Assembly (NCBI RefSeq): GCF_002902905.1
Contig: NZ_CP026124.1
Span: 6,386,001 to 6,450,000, forward strand
Direction of reading: 5' to 3'
Origin: Achromobacter sp. AONIH1
GTDB taxonomy: Bacteria; Pseudomonadota; Gammaproteobacteria; Burkholderiales; Burkholderiaceae_B
DNA length: 64,000 bases
The notes beneath the pieces are model-generated. The model saw nothing but the letters and a program-made list of their open reading frames with translations. It had not been told where the DNA came from and made no database searches. Position numbers and translations under genes: made by a program. Below, one piece after another: positions 26,486 through 34,603 of the stretch. The stretch's first letter is position 1. Each line of letters begins with the position of its first letter.

Positions 26486-27259
26486 ATGGACCTGCAGCTT
26501 GAAGGCAAACGCGTGCTCATCACGGGCGCGTCCAAGGGCATCGGGCTGGCGGCGGCGCTGGCCTTCGCCCGCGAAGGCGCCAGTCCCACCCTGGTCGGCC
26601 GCGACCCGGCCGCGCTGCGCGCGGCCGCCGACGCGGTCTCCGCCCGGACCGGCATGCCCGCCGCCTGCGTGGCGCTGGACCTGGGACGCGCCGACGCGCC
26701 GCAGGAACTGCTGCGCCAGGCAGGCCCCGTCGACATCCTGGTCAACAATGCCGGCGCCGTGCCAGGCGGCGCACTGGATCAGGTGGACGACGAACGCTGG
26801 CTCGCGGGCTGGGAACTGAAAGTGCACGGCTATATCCGGCTGGCGCGCCTGTACTACCCGCTGATGCGCGAGGCCGGCGCCGGCGTGATCGCCAACGTGA
26901 TCGGCATGGCCGGCTCGGCGCCGCGCGCCGACTATATCTGCGGCGCCGCGGCCAATGCCTCGCTGATCGCCTTCACCCGCGCGCTGGGCGGCGAGGCTCC
27001 GCGCCACGGCGTGCGCGTCTTCGGCCTGAATCCCTCGCGCACGCGCACCGACCGCGTACTCACGCTGGCGCGCCAGCGCGCCCAGGCGCGCTGGGGTGAC
27101 GAAACGCGCTGGCAGGAAACGCTGTCGGGCCTGCCGTTCGGCCGCCTGATGGAACCCGGCGAAGTGGCCGACATGCTGGCGTTCTGCGCCTCGCCGCGCG
27201 CCGGCTACCTGAGCGGCACGGTCATCGACCTGGACGGCGGCGAGCAATACGCCGGTTGA
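26486..27259 (+). CDS. atypical SDR family protein
   Basis: Short-chain dehydrogenase fold (257 aa). The cofactor motif TGASKGIG is at about 13-20, and VNNAGAVPGG is near 87. The usual active site is altered. The position of the catalytic serine reads NVIGMAG, and the YxxxK motif reads YICGA, so tyrosine remains but serine and lysine are absent. Similar proteins are often annotated as 3-oxoacyl-ACP reductases; real activity is uncertain. The ATG at 26486 has AAGGA 8 bases upstream. It is likely in an operon with the VOC gene. Confidence 0.85.
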   Translation: MDLQLEGKRVLITGASKGIGLAAALAFAREGASPTLVGRDPAALRAAADAVSARTGMPAACVALDLGRADAPQELLRQAGPVDILVNNAGAVPGGALDQVDDERWLAGWELKVHGYIRLARLYYPLMREAGAGVIANVIGMAGSAPRADYICGAAANASLIAFTRALGGEAPRHGVRVFGLNPSRTRTDRVLTLARQRAQARWGDETRWQETLSGLPFGRLMEPGEVADMLAFCASPRAGYLSGTVIDLDGGEQYAG

Positions 27260-27292
27260 ACCCGGCGCGTCCTGGCCGAGACGGATCCGGGC

Positions 27293-27988
27293 TCAGCCCA
27301 GATAGTGGCCGGTCCAGTCAGCCAGCAGGCCGGGCAGGTCGCGCATGTCGGTGAAGACGCGCGCCACGCCCACAGAGCGCAGCGCGTCGGCGCCGCTATG
27401 GCCCAGGCCGCCCGGACTGTAGCCGAACACCGTGGCGCCCGCCGCCACGCCGGCGGTGGCGCCGGTGACGGTGTCCTCGACCACCGCGCAGCGGCGCGGA
27501 TCCGCGCCCAGCGACTCGGCCGCCGCCAGGTACACATCCGGGAAGGGCTTGCTGCGCGGCATTTCATGACCGCTGAACACGCGGCCGTCGAAGCAGTCGG
27601 CGATGCCGACCTTGGCCAGCTGGAACTCGACCTTGCGGCGATCGGCGCCGGACGCCACGGCGATGCGCCCGTCCAGGATGCCGTGCAGCGCGCGCACCGC
27701 GTCGGGCGCGCCCGGAATCTCGACCAGGTCGCGGTCCAGCGCCTGGTTGCGGCGTTCGCGGAACTCGGCCAGCCAGGCTTCGCTGAGGCGCGCCCCGGTG
27801 CGCTCCTCGATCAGCGCCACTTCATCGCGCACCGCCTTTCCGGTAAAAATGCGCATGGTCTCTTCGGTGCTGATGGCCCAGCCCAGCTCGGTCAGCATGC
27901 CCGCCAGCACGCGGCTGGTGATGGGTTCGGAATCGACCAGCACGCCGTCGCAGTCGAACAGCACGGCGTCAAAAGGAAAGTCTGTCAT
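27293..27988 (-). CDS. HAD family hydrolase (beta-phosphoglucomutase/phosphatase type)
   Basis: Haloacid-dehalogenase superfamily phosphatase (231 aa). Motif I is DCDGVLVDSE, with nucleophile and acid aspartates near residues 11 and 13. Motif II is VASGAD, motif III the lysine of PRSKPFPDVY, and motif IV VVEDTVTG. The cap lies between motifs I and II, as in YniC/GPH-type sugar-phosphate phosphatases. The start at 27988 (MTDFPFDAVLFD) places the nucleophile at the usual distance. It is divergent from a small unknown gene. Confidence 0.92.
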   Translation of the reverse strand: MTDFPFDAVLFDCDGVLVDSEPITSRVLAGMLTELGWAISTEETMRIFTGKAVRDEVALIEERTGARLSEAWLAEFRERRNQALDRDLVEIPGAPDAVRALHGILDGRIAVASGADRRKVEFQLAKVGIADCFDGRVFSGHEMPRSKPFPDVYLAAAESLGADPRRCAVVEDTVTGATAGVAAGATVFGYSPGGLGHSGADALRSVGVARVFTDMRDLPGLLADWTGHYLG

Positions 27989-28007
27989 TGCTTCGCGAAG
28001 GATACGG

Positions 28008-28232
28008 ATGAACAAGTCAACAAGCATACTGCACGGCCAGCCGCGCACTTATGTCCACGACCTGCTCGCTCCCGATGAACTGTCCGCGCTGCTGGAGCAT
28101 GACGACTCCTTCCATCTGGAACAAGTCGCCGATCCGGACGCCGTGGCGCCACGCACGGATGTGGTGATCGTCATCACCCGGCAGGCCCTGGCCGTGCGCT
28201 GCCGGCAAGCCACTGGAGACGCGTCCGCCTAG
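28008..28232 (+). CDS. hypothetical small protein
   Basis: A 74-residue frame starting MNKSTSILHGQPRTYVHDLL, with a good ribosome binding site (AAGGA 6 bases upstream). It is acidic in the middle (DELSALLEHDDSFHLEQ) and ends VVIVITRQALAVRCRQ. I recognise no family. It is divergent from the HAD gene with a 19-base gap, and its last 4 bases overlap the end of the convergent esterase gene. It might be a real small gene; the evidence is the start signal and codon style. Confidence 0.5.
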   Translation: MNKSTSILHGQPRTYVHDLLAPDELSALLEHDDSFHLEQVADPDAVAPRTDVVIVITRQALAVRCRQATGDASA

Positions 28233-29179
28233 GCCGCTTGCGGCTCGGACTCAAAGGCGGCGCGCAGCGCGCCGCCCGCCAGTTCGAACAGATGCCGCGC
28301 CGCCGGCGTCAAGCCCAGCATGTGGATGCACGCATGGACCATGCCCGGCAGGCGATGGTCGCACGCATCGACCCCGGCCTCGCGCAGCCGGCGCGCATAG
28401 GCCTCGCCCTCGTCGCGCAGCGGGTCGTACTCGCATACCAGCACGGTCGCCGGCGGCAGGCCCGTCAGGTCCGCCGCGCGCAGCGGCGATGCGTAGGGCG
28501 AGTCGCCGTCCTGCTCGTTGAGCAGGTAGGTGAACCAGCAGTAGCGCATCGTCTCTTCCGTCAGGAAGAAATTCTGCCCATAGGCGCGATACGAATCGGT
28601 GCTGAAGGAATGGTCCAACACGGGATAGCACAGCAGCTGGTGCGCGATCCTGGGGCCGCCACGGTCGCGCGCCATGATGGCGGCGGCCGCCGCCAGGTTG
28701 CCGCCGGCGCTGTCGCCGCCCACCGCGATGCGCGCCGGGTCCACGCCCAGCATGCTGGCCTGCTCGCAGACCCAGCGCAGCGCGCAATAGAAGTCCTCGA
28801 CCGGCACCGGGAACTTGTGCTCCGGCGCCAGCCGGTAGTCCACGGACAGCACCATGCAGCCGGTGGCATTGGCCAGCGCGCGGCACGGGTTGTCATAGAG
28901 TTCCAGCGAGCACAGGAACCAGCCTCCGCCATGCGCATACACCAGCGCAGGCAGCACGGCGCCGGGCGGCGCGCCCGCCGGCGTGTAAGCGCGCACGCGC
29001 AGGGGCGCGCCGTCGTGGCCCGGCGCCAAGTAGGTGCGCACGTCAGCCACGTCTTCCAGCGGGCCGTGCAGCGCGCCCAGGCTGGTCTCGGTGGCCGCGC
29101 GCATTTCCACCAGGGACATCGGCGTGGCGGTCGAGGACAGCCGCGCCAGGTAGGCATCGATCTTCGGATCCAGCGCCAT
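28229..29179 (-). CDS. alpha/beta hydrolase, hormone-sensitive-lipase family esterase
   Basis: Esterase/lipase of the HSL family (316 aa). The oxyanion motif HGGGW is near residue 81, and the nucleophile elbow GDSAGGN near 155 contains the catalytic serine. The acid is in CEYDPLRDE, and the histidine is in PGMVHAC. The motif DYRLAPEHKFPVPVED is diagnostic of the family. It is the last gene of a three-gene operon; its ATG lies 2 bases after the stop of the upstream hydrolase. The physiological ester is unknown. Confidence 0.92.
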   Translation of the reverse strand: MALDPKIDAYLARLSSTATPMSLVEMRAATETSLGALHGPLEDVADVRTYLAPGHDGAPLRVRAYTPAGAPPGAVLPALVYAHGGGWFLCSLELYDNPCRALANATGCMVLSVDYRLAPEHKFPVPVEDFYCALRWVCEQASMLGVDPARIAVGGDSAGGNLAAAAAIMARDRGGPRIAHQLLCYPVLDHSFSTDSYRAYGQNFFLTEETMRYCWFTYLLNEQDGDSPYASPLRAADLTGLPPATVLVCEYDPLRDEGEAYARRLREAGVDACDHRLPGMVHACIHMLGLTPAARHLFELAGGALRAAFESEPQAA

Positions 29180-29181
29180 GC

Positions 29182-30066
29182 TCAGCTCTCCCGCGACAGG
29201 AACGGCAACAGCTGCGCCAGGAACTCGTCCGGGCATTCTTCCGTGACGAAGTGGCCGCAGTCGGGAATGATGGCGCCGCGCACATCCACCGCATTCTCGC
29301 GCATGGTGATCAGCGGCGCGTCGCGGGTGGCATGCTCGGCGCCGATGGCCAGCACCGGCATGGCCAGTTTGCGCCGGGCGCGCTCGACATTCTGCCGCAC
29401 CGTTTCCGGAATCGCCCGGTAGTAGGAGAAGCCCGCGCGCAGGCCGCCCGGCGCCGCGTAGGCGTCGATATAGACCTGCGCCGCCACGCGGTCGCGGCGG
29501 TGCGACCACTTGTCGAACATATAGGTCAGATAGGCCTGCTCGCGACCGGCGATCAGCGCTTCCGGCAGGTCGGGCAGCCGGTTGAACATGAAATGCCACA
29601 GGAAGATGTTCTGGTCCGGCGGCGCGAAGATCGTGGGCTCGGGCGCCAGGCCCGGGATCACCGCCTCGGTCAGCGCCAGCCGCGAGACGGCGTCCGGGAA
29701 GTCGCTGGCCAGCGCATAGGCCACCCACATGCCGATGTCGTGGCCCACGACCTGATAGCGCGCATGGCCCAGCTGCCGCATCAGCTGATGCAGCGTGGCC
29801 GCCACGGCGCCCGTGTCATAGCCGGCGGCCGGACGGTCCGAATCGCCCGTGCCCGGCGGGTCCACGGCGATGGCCATGTAGCCCTGCCCCGTCAGCGCGC
29901 GCATTACGTGGCGCCAGGTGAACCACGTTTGCGGCCAGCCGGGCACCAGCAGCACCGGCGCGCCGTCGCCGGCGATGGCGCAATGCAGCCGCGCGCCGTT
30001 CACCATCACGTAGCGATGGGCGAACTCCGCGCCGGCGGAGGGGATGTCTTGATGAAAGTTCGTCAT
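29182..30066 (-). CDS. alpha/beta hydrolase, epoxide hydrolase-like
   Basis: Alpha/beta hydrolase (294 aa). VPGWPQTWFTWR holds the oxyanion region at about 42-53, and DPPGTGDSDRP follows. The nucleophile elbow GHDIGM has Asp as nucleophile, as in soluble epoxide hydrolases and fluoroacetate dehalogenases. The catalytic histidine is in CGHFVTEECPDEF. It is the middle gene of the operon, 19 bases after the TIM-barrel gene and 2 bases before the esterase gene. Confidence 0.9.
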   Translation of the reverse strand: MTNFHQDIPSAGAEFAHRYVMVNGARLHCAIAGDGAPVLLVPGWPQTWFTWRHVMRALTGQGYMAIAVDPPGTGDSDRPAAGYDTGAVAATLHQLMRQLGHARYQVVGHDIGMWVAYALASDFPDAVSRLALTEAVIPGLAPEPTIFAPPDQNIFLWHFMFNRLPDLPEALIAGREQAYLTYMFDKWSHRRDRVAAQVYIDAYAAPGGLRAGFSYYRAIPETVRQNVERARRKLAMPVLAIGAEHATRDAPLITMRENAVDVRGAIIPDCGHFVTEECPDEFLAQLLPFLSRES

Positions 30067-30085
30067 GGTCTGTGTTCCTGTCCGC

Positions 30086-31141
30086 TCAGGCGATGCCCAG
30101 CAGCGCGTTGATCTGGGCCTGGCTGATGGCGGCGCCGGCGAAATCGTCGAACACCTTGTCCGTGACCGGAATGATGTGTTGCTTGATGAAGGCCGCGCCT
30201 TCGCGCGCGCCGGCCTCCTGGTCCTTCAGGCAGCATTCCCACTCCAGCGCGGCCCAGCCTTGATAGCCGTGCTGCGTGAGCTTGGAGAAGATGGACTTGA
30301 AATCCACCTGGCCATCGCCCAGCGAGCGGAAGCGGCCGGCGCGGTCGACCCAGGATTGATAGCCGCCATAGATGCCCTGGCGTCCGGTCGGATTGAACTC
30401 GGCGTCCTTCACATGGAACATGCGGATGTGGTCCTTGTAGATGTCCAGGTAGTCCAGGTAGTTGAGCTGCTGCAGCACGAAATGGCTGGGATCGAACAGG
30501 ATGCCGCAGCGCGCGTGCCCGGCTACGCGCTCGTGGAACATCTCGAAGCTGATGCCGTCGTGCAGGTCTTCGCTGGGATGGATTTCGAAGCACAGATTCA
30601 CGTCCTGCTCGTCGCAGGCATCCAGCACCGGCAGCCAGCGCCGCGCCAGTTCGTCGAACGCGGTCTCGATCAATCCCTCCGGCCGCTGCGGAAACGGGAA
30701 CAGGTAGGGCCAGGCGAAGGAGCCCGAGAACGTGCCCATCTCGGTCAGGCCCAGCCGGCGCGACGCGCGCGCCGCCAGCAACAGGTTGCGCCTGGCCCAT
30801 TCGGTGCGCGCCGCCGGATTGCCTCGGACCGGCGCCGGCGCGAAGGTGTCGAACATCGCGTCGTAGGCCGGATGCACGGCCAGCAGCTGGCCGAAGATGT
30901 GCGTGGTCAGTTCGCTGATGACCAGGCCGTGGCCGGCCAGCATGCCGGTGATCTCGTCGCAATAGTCCTGGCTGGACGCGGCCAGTTCCACGTCGAAGAA
31001 GCGCTGGTCCCAGGCCGGCACCTGCAGGGCCTTGAAGCCCAGGCCCGCCGCCCATTCGGCGACGGCGGGCAGGCTGTTGAACGGCGCGTCGGCGCCGCTG
31101 AATTGCGCGAGGTGGATGCTCGGGCCTTTGAGGGTTTGCAT
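30086..31141 (-). CDS. sugar phosphate isomerase/epimerase-like TIM-barrel protein
   Basis: AP-endonuclease-2/xylose-isomerase-like TIM barrel protein (351 aa). Metal-site segments are recognisable: CFEIHPSED (Glu and His), GILFDPSHF (Asp and His), MFHVKDAEF (His) and WAALEWEC (Glu). Members act on sugars, inositols or hydroxypyruvate, but the substrate here is unknown. The long active-site loop with GIYGGYQSWVDRAGRFRSLG is typical of inositol or sugar epimerase-like proteins. It is the first gene of the operon, divergent from tetR across a gap that contains a dyad operator. Confidence 0.88.
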   Translation of the reverse strand: MQTLKGPSIHLAQFSGADAPFNSLPAVAEWAAGLGFKALQVPAWDQRFFDVELAASSQDYCDEITGMLAGHGLVISELTTHIFGQLLAVHPAYDAMFDTFAPAPVRGNPAARTEWARRNLLLAARASRRLGLTEMGTFSGSFAWPYLFPFPQRPEGLIETAFDELARRWLPVLDACDEQDVNLCFEIHPSEDLHDGISFEMFHERVAGHARCGILFDPSHFVLQQLNYLDYLDIYKDHIRMFHVKDAEFNPTGRQGIYGGYQSWVDRAGRFRSLGDGQVDFKSIFSKLTQHGYQGWAALEWECCLKDQEAGAREGAAFIKQHIIPVTDKVFDDFAGAAISQAQINALLGIA

Positions 31142-31182
31142 GATGAATCTGCCTTCGGCTTGCCGTCTCCCGGCTCGCCCTA

Positions 31183-31206
31183 ATTGTTTGTCAAACGACA
31201 AAGAAT
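31183..31206. promoter_or_regulatory. dyad operator between the TIM-barrel operon and tetR
   Basis: ATTGTTTGTC and GACAAAGAAT form an inverted repeat with a 4-base spacer and one mismatch. It lies 42 bases from the TIM-barrel start and 98 bases from the tetR start. Its size and symmetry fit a TetR-type operator. Confidence 0.6.
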
Positions 31207-31303
31207 AGACGAAAATCGATCTGTGACGCAAGCACGCCTGAATCGACCGCGCCTCAGGACGCGGCGGTACACTGCGTGGAATTTCAATCAGGACAAAAGT
31301 GCA

Positions 31304-31897
31304 ATGGCAGGCAGACCCAGGGAATTCGACCGCGATCTCGCGCTGCAGCAGGCGATGCTCGCCTTCTGGCAGCACGGCTATGAAGGCACGTCGATGGCCG
31401 ATCTGGTCGCGGCCACCGGGCTCGCGTCGGCGCGGCTGTATGCGGCGTTCGGATCCAAGGAAGACCTGTTCCGCGAAGCCGTGGCGCGCTATGAGGAGGG
31501 CGATGGCGCCTTTGCCGAAAAGGCGTTGCAGGCGGGCGACGTACGCAGCGCGGTCGAGCACATGCTGCGCGATGCCGTGCTGACGTACACGCGGCGCGGC
31601 CGTCCCCAGGGTTGCATGGTGGTGTCCGCCGCGACCAACTACGCGGCCGCCAACGAGCCGGTGATGAGCTGGCTGGCGACGCATCGCAAGGCGCGCACGC
31701 AGTCCGTCGTCGACCGCATCGCCGCCGCCGCGCGGGACGGTGAACTCGCTCCCGGCACGGACATACAGGCCCTGGGCGATTACTACGCCGCCGTGTTGCA
31801 CGGCCTGTCGGTGCAAGCGCGCGATGGCGTGGGCAAGGCCAGGCTGCTCGCCCTGATCGGACCCGCCCTCGCGCCGCTGGACGCGGCCTTGCGCTAG
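31304..31897 (+). CDS. TetR family transcriptional regulator
   Basis: TetR-type repressor (197 aa). The helix-turn-helix region is at about 8-52 (ALQQAMLAFWQHGYEGTSMADLVAATGLASARLYAAFGSKEDLFREAV). The C-terminal ligand domain includes RRGRPQGCMVVSAA, seen in the AcrR/TetR_C subgroup with a conserved cysteine. It is divergent from the TIM-barrel/hydrolase operon and probably represses it. The inducer is unknown. Confidence 0.9.
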   Translation: MAGRPREFDRDLALQQAMLAFWQHGYEGTSMADLVAATGLASARLYAAFGSKEDLFREAVARYEEGDGAFAEKALQAGDVRSAVEHMLRDAVLTYTRRGRPQGCMVVSAATNYAAANEPVMSWLATHRKARTQSVVDRIAAAARDGELAPGTDIQALGDYYAAVLHGLSVQARDGVGKARLLALIGPALAPLDAALR

Positions 31898-32008
31898 GCC
31901 GGCAGCATTGCCAGCTCGTCATGGGCTGGCGCGCCGACCCCTGCCGGCGCGTCATGCCCATCGGCGCGTCGACGGGCAACTGCGACCGGCGCAGACCTCG
32001 GACTCGTC

Positions 32009-32251
32009 CTAGTCATCCAGCGGCATGTGCGCCTGCGCGGTGCGCAATTCCTGCAGATGCCGTTCGGCCTCTTCCTTCTCGGCACCCGGCGGCAGCGGCC
32101 GCCAGCCGACCATGTTCCCCGGCGTGCGGGTCGGCAGCCAGCCCAGCACACTGTACAACGTCACGGCGACCAGCCCCGTGTCATACCGCGCTTCGTAGTA
32201 TCCCTGTCGTTCCGGCGCGGTATCGCCTGACATCCAATTGCCCTGAGACAT
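32009..32251 (-). CDS. hypothetical protein
   Basis: An 80-residue protein starting MSQGNWMSGDTAPERQGYYE. It is rich in Trp, Tyr and Gly in the first half (SVLGWLPTRTPGNMVGWRPLP) and has a charged helix at the end. GGAGGA lies about 8 bases before the ATG. I recognise no family. The pattern of a conserved short cytoplasmic protein is likely, and it stands alone between tetR and the EIIC-EAL gene. Confidence 0.6.
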   Translation of the reverse strand: MSQGNWMSGDTAPERQGYYEARYDTGLVAVTLYSVLGWLPTRTPGNMVGWRPLPPGAEKEEAERHLQELRTAQAHMPLDD

Positions 32252-32521
32252 CCGTGTCTCCTCCCGCTTGAAGCTTGTCGTGCCTGCGCCGCGGCCCGCG
32301 AGCCGCGGCGGGACATGGGCCGATGGTATAGCGCGGTCCAGGCCCCGCCACTGCAAGATGCGCCTGCTTTGCAATTCTTGACAGAGGGGAATCCCCTAGT
32401 GCCCACATTTTCGGGCCGGATTGCTAAAGCCCGACCGCAGGCGCTAGGATTCGACAAGGATTCTTACAAAGCGCGGGGAGGCTCTGCCCCAAAGACCTTG
32501 GGCAATCTGGGCATACCGACA

Positions 32522-34603
32522 ATGCTGAAAGCAATCCTCTCGCTCTACCGGAAAGATCGACTGGCCTTGCTCGCGAGCGCCAACGCCCTGCGCGCCATCC
32601 GCGAAGGGCTGCTATGGACCCTGCCCTGCCTGCTGGTGTCGGCGCTGTTCCTGGTCCTGTCCGTGCTGGCGCGCCAGGCCGGCCTGCCCGAACCGGCCAC
32701 CGAACTGCTGACCTCGGTCCACCAGAAGCTCACCGGCATCATGCCCATGCTGGTGGCCGCGGCCATCGGCTACATGCTGTCGATCCGGCATCGCGTGCCG
32801 CACCTGCCCACCGCCTTCCTGTGCCTGTCCTACGTGGCCGTGGCCGAAACGCTGCTGGCCGCCCATCCGCTGGCGGCCTCCACGCTGACCCTGTTCGTGG
32901 CCATCATCTCGCCGCTGGCCGCGGTGCCGCTGCTGTCCTGGCTGCACCGGTTCCGCTGGACGCGGCTCGCGCCCGATGGCCTCACCGGCGAGAACGTGCG
33001 CGAGACGCTGAACATGGTCGTGCCCGGCATCCTCACCGCGGCCGTGCTCATCGGCGCACTGTCCGCCCTGCTCAGCATTCCGGGCGTGGCGCAGTTCAGC
33101 ATTCCCGTCAGCCTGACCTCGCTGCAGAACCCCTATGCCACCGGCGCGCTGATCTCGGCGCTGAACTCGCTGCTCTGGTTCTTCGGCATACACGGCTACC
33201 ACGCGCTGGCGCCGATCATGGACGTGCTGGACCAGGCCGCCTACCTGAACGCCGCCATCAACGCCGCCGGCTACGAAGGCGTGTACGCGCTGAACAGCAG
33301 CCTGATGGGCGCGTTCACCTTTATCGGCGGCGCCGGCGCGACACTGTCGCTGGCGGTCTCCATCCTGTTGTTCTCGCGTACGGAATCGCTGCGCATGCTG
33401 GCCGTCGCCAGCGTCCCGGCCTCGCTGCTGAACGTGAACGAGATTCTGCTGTTCGGCCTGCCGCTGATCCTCAACCCCCGGCTGCTGATCCCTTTCATGC
33501 TGGCGCCGGTCTGCAACACGCTGATCGCGCTGGCGGTGGTGCAGCTGGGTTGGCTGCCGCCGGCAGCCGTGACACTGCCGCTGACCTCTCCCGTGCTGGT
33601 CAACGCCTACCTGAGCACCGGCGGTCACCTGGGCGGCATCGTGCTGCAACTGGGACTGCTGGCGCTGGGCGTATGCCTCTACACGCCCTTCGTGCTGGCG
33701 CTGGAACGCCGGCAGCTGGCCGACGCCACCGTGTACTTCAAATCGCTGGACACCACCTTCCCGCGCCTGCAGGACGAATCGCTGCTCTACGTGCACGATC
33801 CGCTGATCAACACCTACGCGGACCGCGCGCGCCGCAGCGCCGAGATCACCCGCATCCGCGCTATCAGCGAGTATGACTTCTATCTGGAATACCAGCCGCA
33901 GGTCTCGTTGCGCAGCGGACGCTGCACCGGCTGCGAAGCGCTGTTGCGCGCCACCGGCCCCGAAGGCCGGCAACAGGCGCCGCTGGAATTCCTGCGCGGC
34001 CTGGCCCAGGCCGGCCTGATGCGCGACGTCGACCTCTGGGTGGCCCGGCAGGCGGTGGTGCAATGCCAGAGCTGGCGCGCGCAGGGCTTCGCGCTGCCCA
34101 TGACGATCAACGTCACCAGCGGTACCCTGACGTCCACTCCCCACCTGGAAAAGCTGATCGGCGTGCTGGCGCAGGCCGGCGGGCAGGTGTCGGTGGAATT
34201 GACCGAGGACGCGCTGGTCGAGGACGCCGAGGCACTGCACATGGCCTTCGACCGCCTGCGCCAGATCGGCGCGCGCATCTACATCGACGATTTCGGCACC
34301 GGCTACTCGGCGCTCAGCTACCTGCACCAGTTCCGCATCGACGCGGTCAAGATCGACCGCAGCTTCGTGCAGGCGCAAAGCAGCGAACGCGGCGCGCTGG
34401 TCATGAGCGGCCTGCTGCGATTCTGCGAGGCGCTGAACCTGCAGATCGTGGTGGAGGGCGTGGAGACTGACAAGGAAATTTCGGCGCTCGAATCGAGCGC
34501 CGAAATCATCGTGCAGGGCTGGTACTTCAGCAAGGCGCTGCCCGGCCCCGGGCTGATGGACTACGCCCGGCGGCGCGAGGCCGCCGACAGCGCGATTACT
34601 TGA
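32522..34603 (+). CDS. PTS EIIC-like membrane domain fused to c-di-GMP phosphodiesterase (EAL)
   Basis: Fusion protein (693 aa). Residues about 20-415 form a PTS EIIC-type membrane domain of the lactose/cellobiose class, with about ten helices (NSLLWFFGIHGYHALAPIMD; SSLMGAFTFIGGAGATLSL; NVNEILLFGLPLILNP). Residues about 445-690 form an EAL domain with an apparently complete active site: EALL near 471, MTINVTSG, ELTED, YIDDFGTGYS, VKIDRSF, VEGVET and QGWYFSKAL. No EIIA or EIIB gene is near, so the EIIC part may sense a sugar and control hydrolysis of cyclic di-GMP. The ATG at 32522 puts the first helix at the normal place. Confidence 0.87.
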   Translation: MLKAILSLYRKDRLALLASANALRAIREGLLWTLPCLLVSALFLVLSVLARQAGLPEPATELLTSVHQKLTGIMPMLVAAAIGYMLSIRHRVPHLPTAFLCLSYVAVAETLLAAHPLAASTLTLFVAIISPLAAVPLLSWLHRFRWTRLAPDGLTGENVRETLNMVVPGILTAAVLIGALSALLSIPGVAQFSIPVSLTSLQNPYATGALISALNSLLWFFGIHGYHALAPIMDVLDQAAYLNAAINAAGYEGVYALNSSLMGAFTFIGGAGATLSLAVSILLFSRTESLRMLAVASVPASLLNVNEILLFGLPLILNPRLLIPFMLAPVCNTLIALAVVQLGWLPPAAVTLPLTSPVLVNAYLSTGGHLGGIVLQLGLLALGVCLYTPFVLALERRQLADATVYFKSLDTTFPRLQDESLLYVHDPLINTYADRARRSAEITRIRAISEYDFYLEYQPQVSLRSGRCTGCEALLRATGPEGRQQAPLEFLRGLAQAGLMRDVDLWVARQAVVQCQSWRAQGFALPMTINVTSGTLTSTPHLEKLIGVLAQAGGQVSVELTEDALVEDAEALHMAFDRLRQIGARIYIDDFGTGYSALSYLHQFRIDAVKIDRSFVQAQSSERGALVMSGLLRFCEALNLQIVVEGVETDKEISALESSAEIIVQGWYFSKALPGPGLMDYARRREAADSAIT

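Noticed and set aside
32405..32521. Sigma-28 (flagellar) promoter before the EIIC-EAL gene, starting TAAAGCCC
   Set aside because: The -35-like part fits, but the expected GCCGATAA at the right distance is not there.
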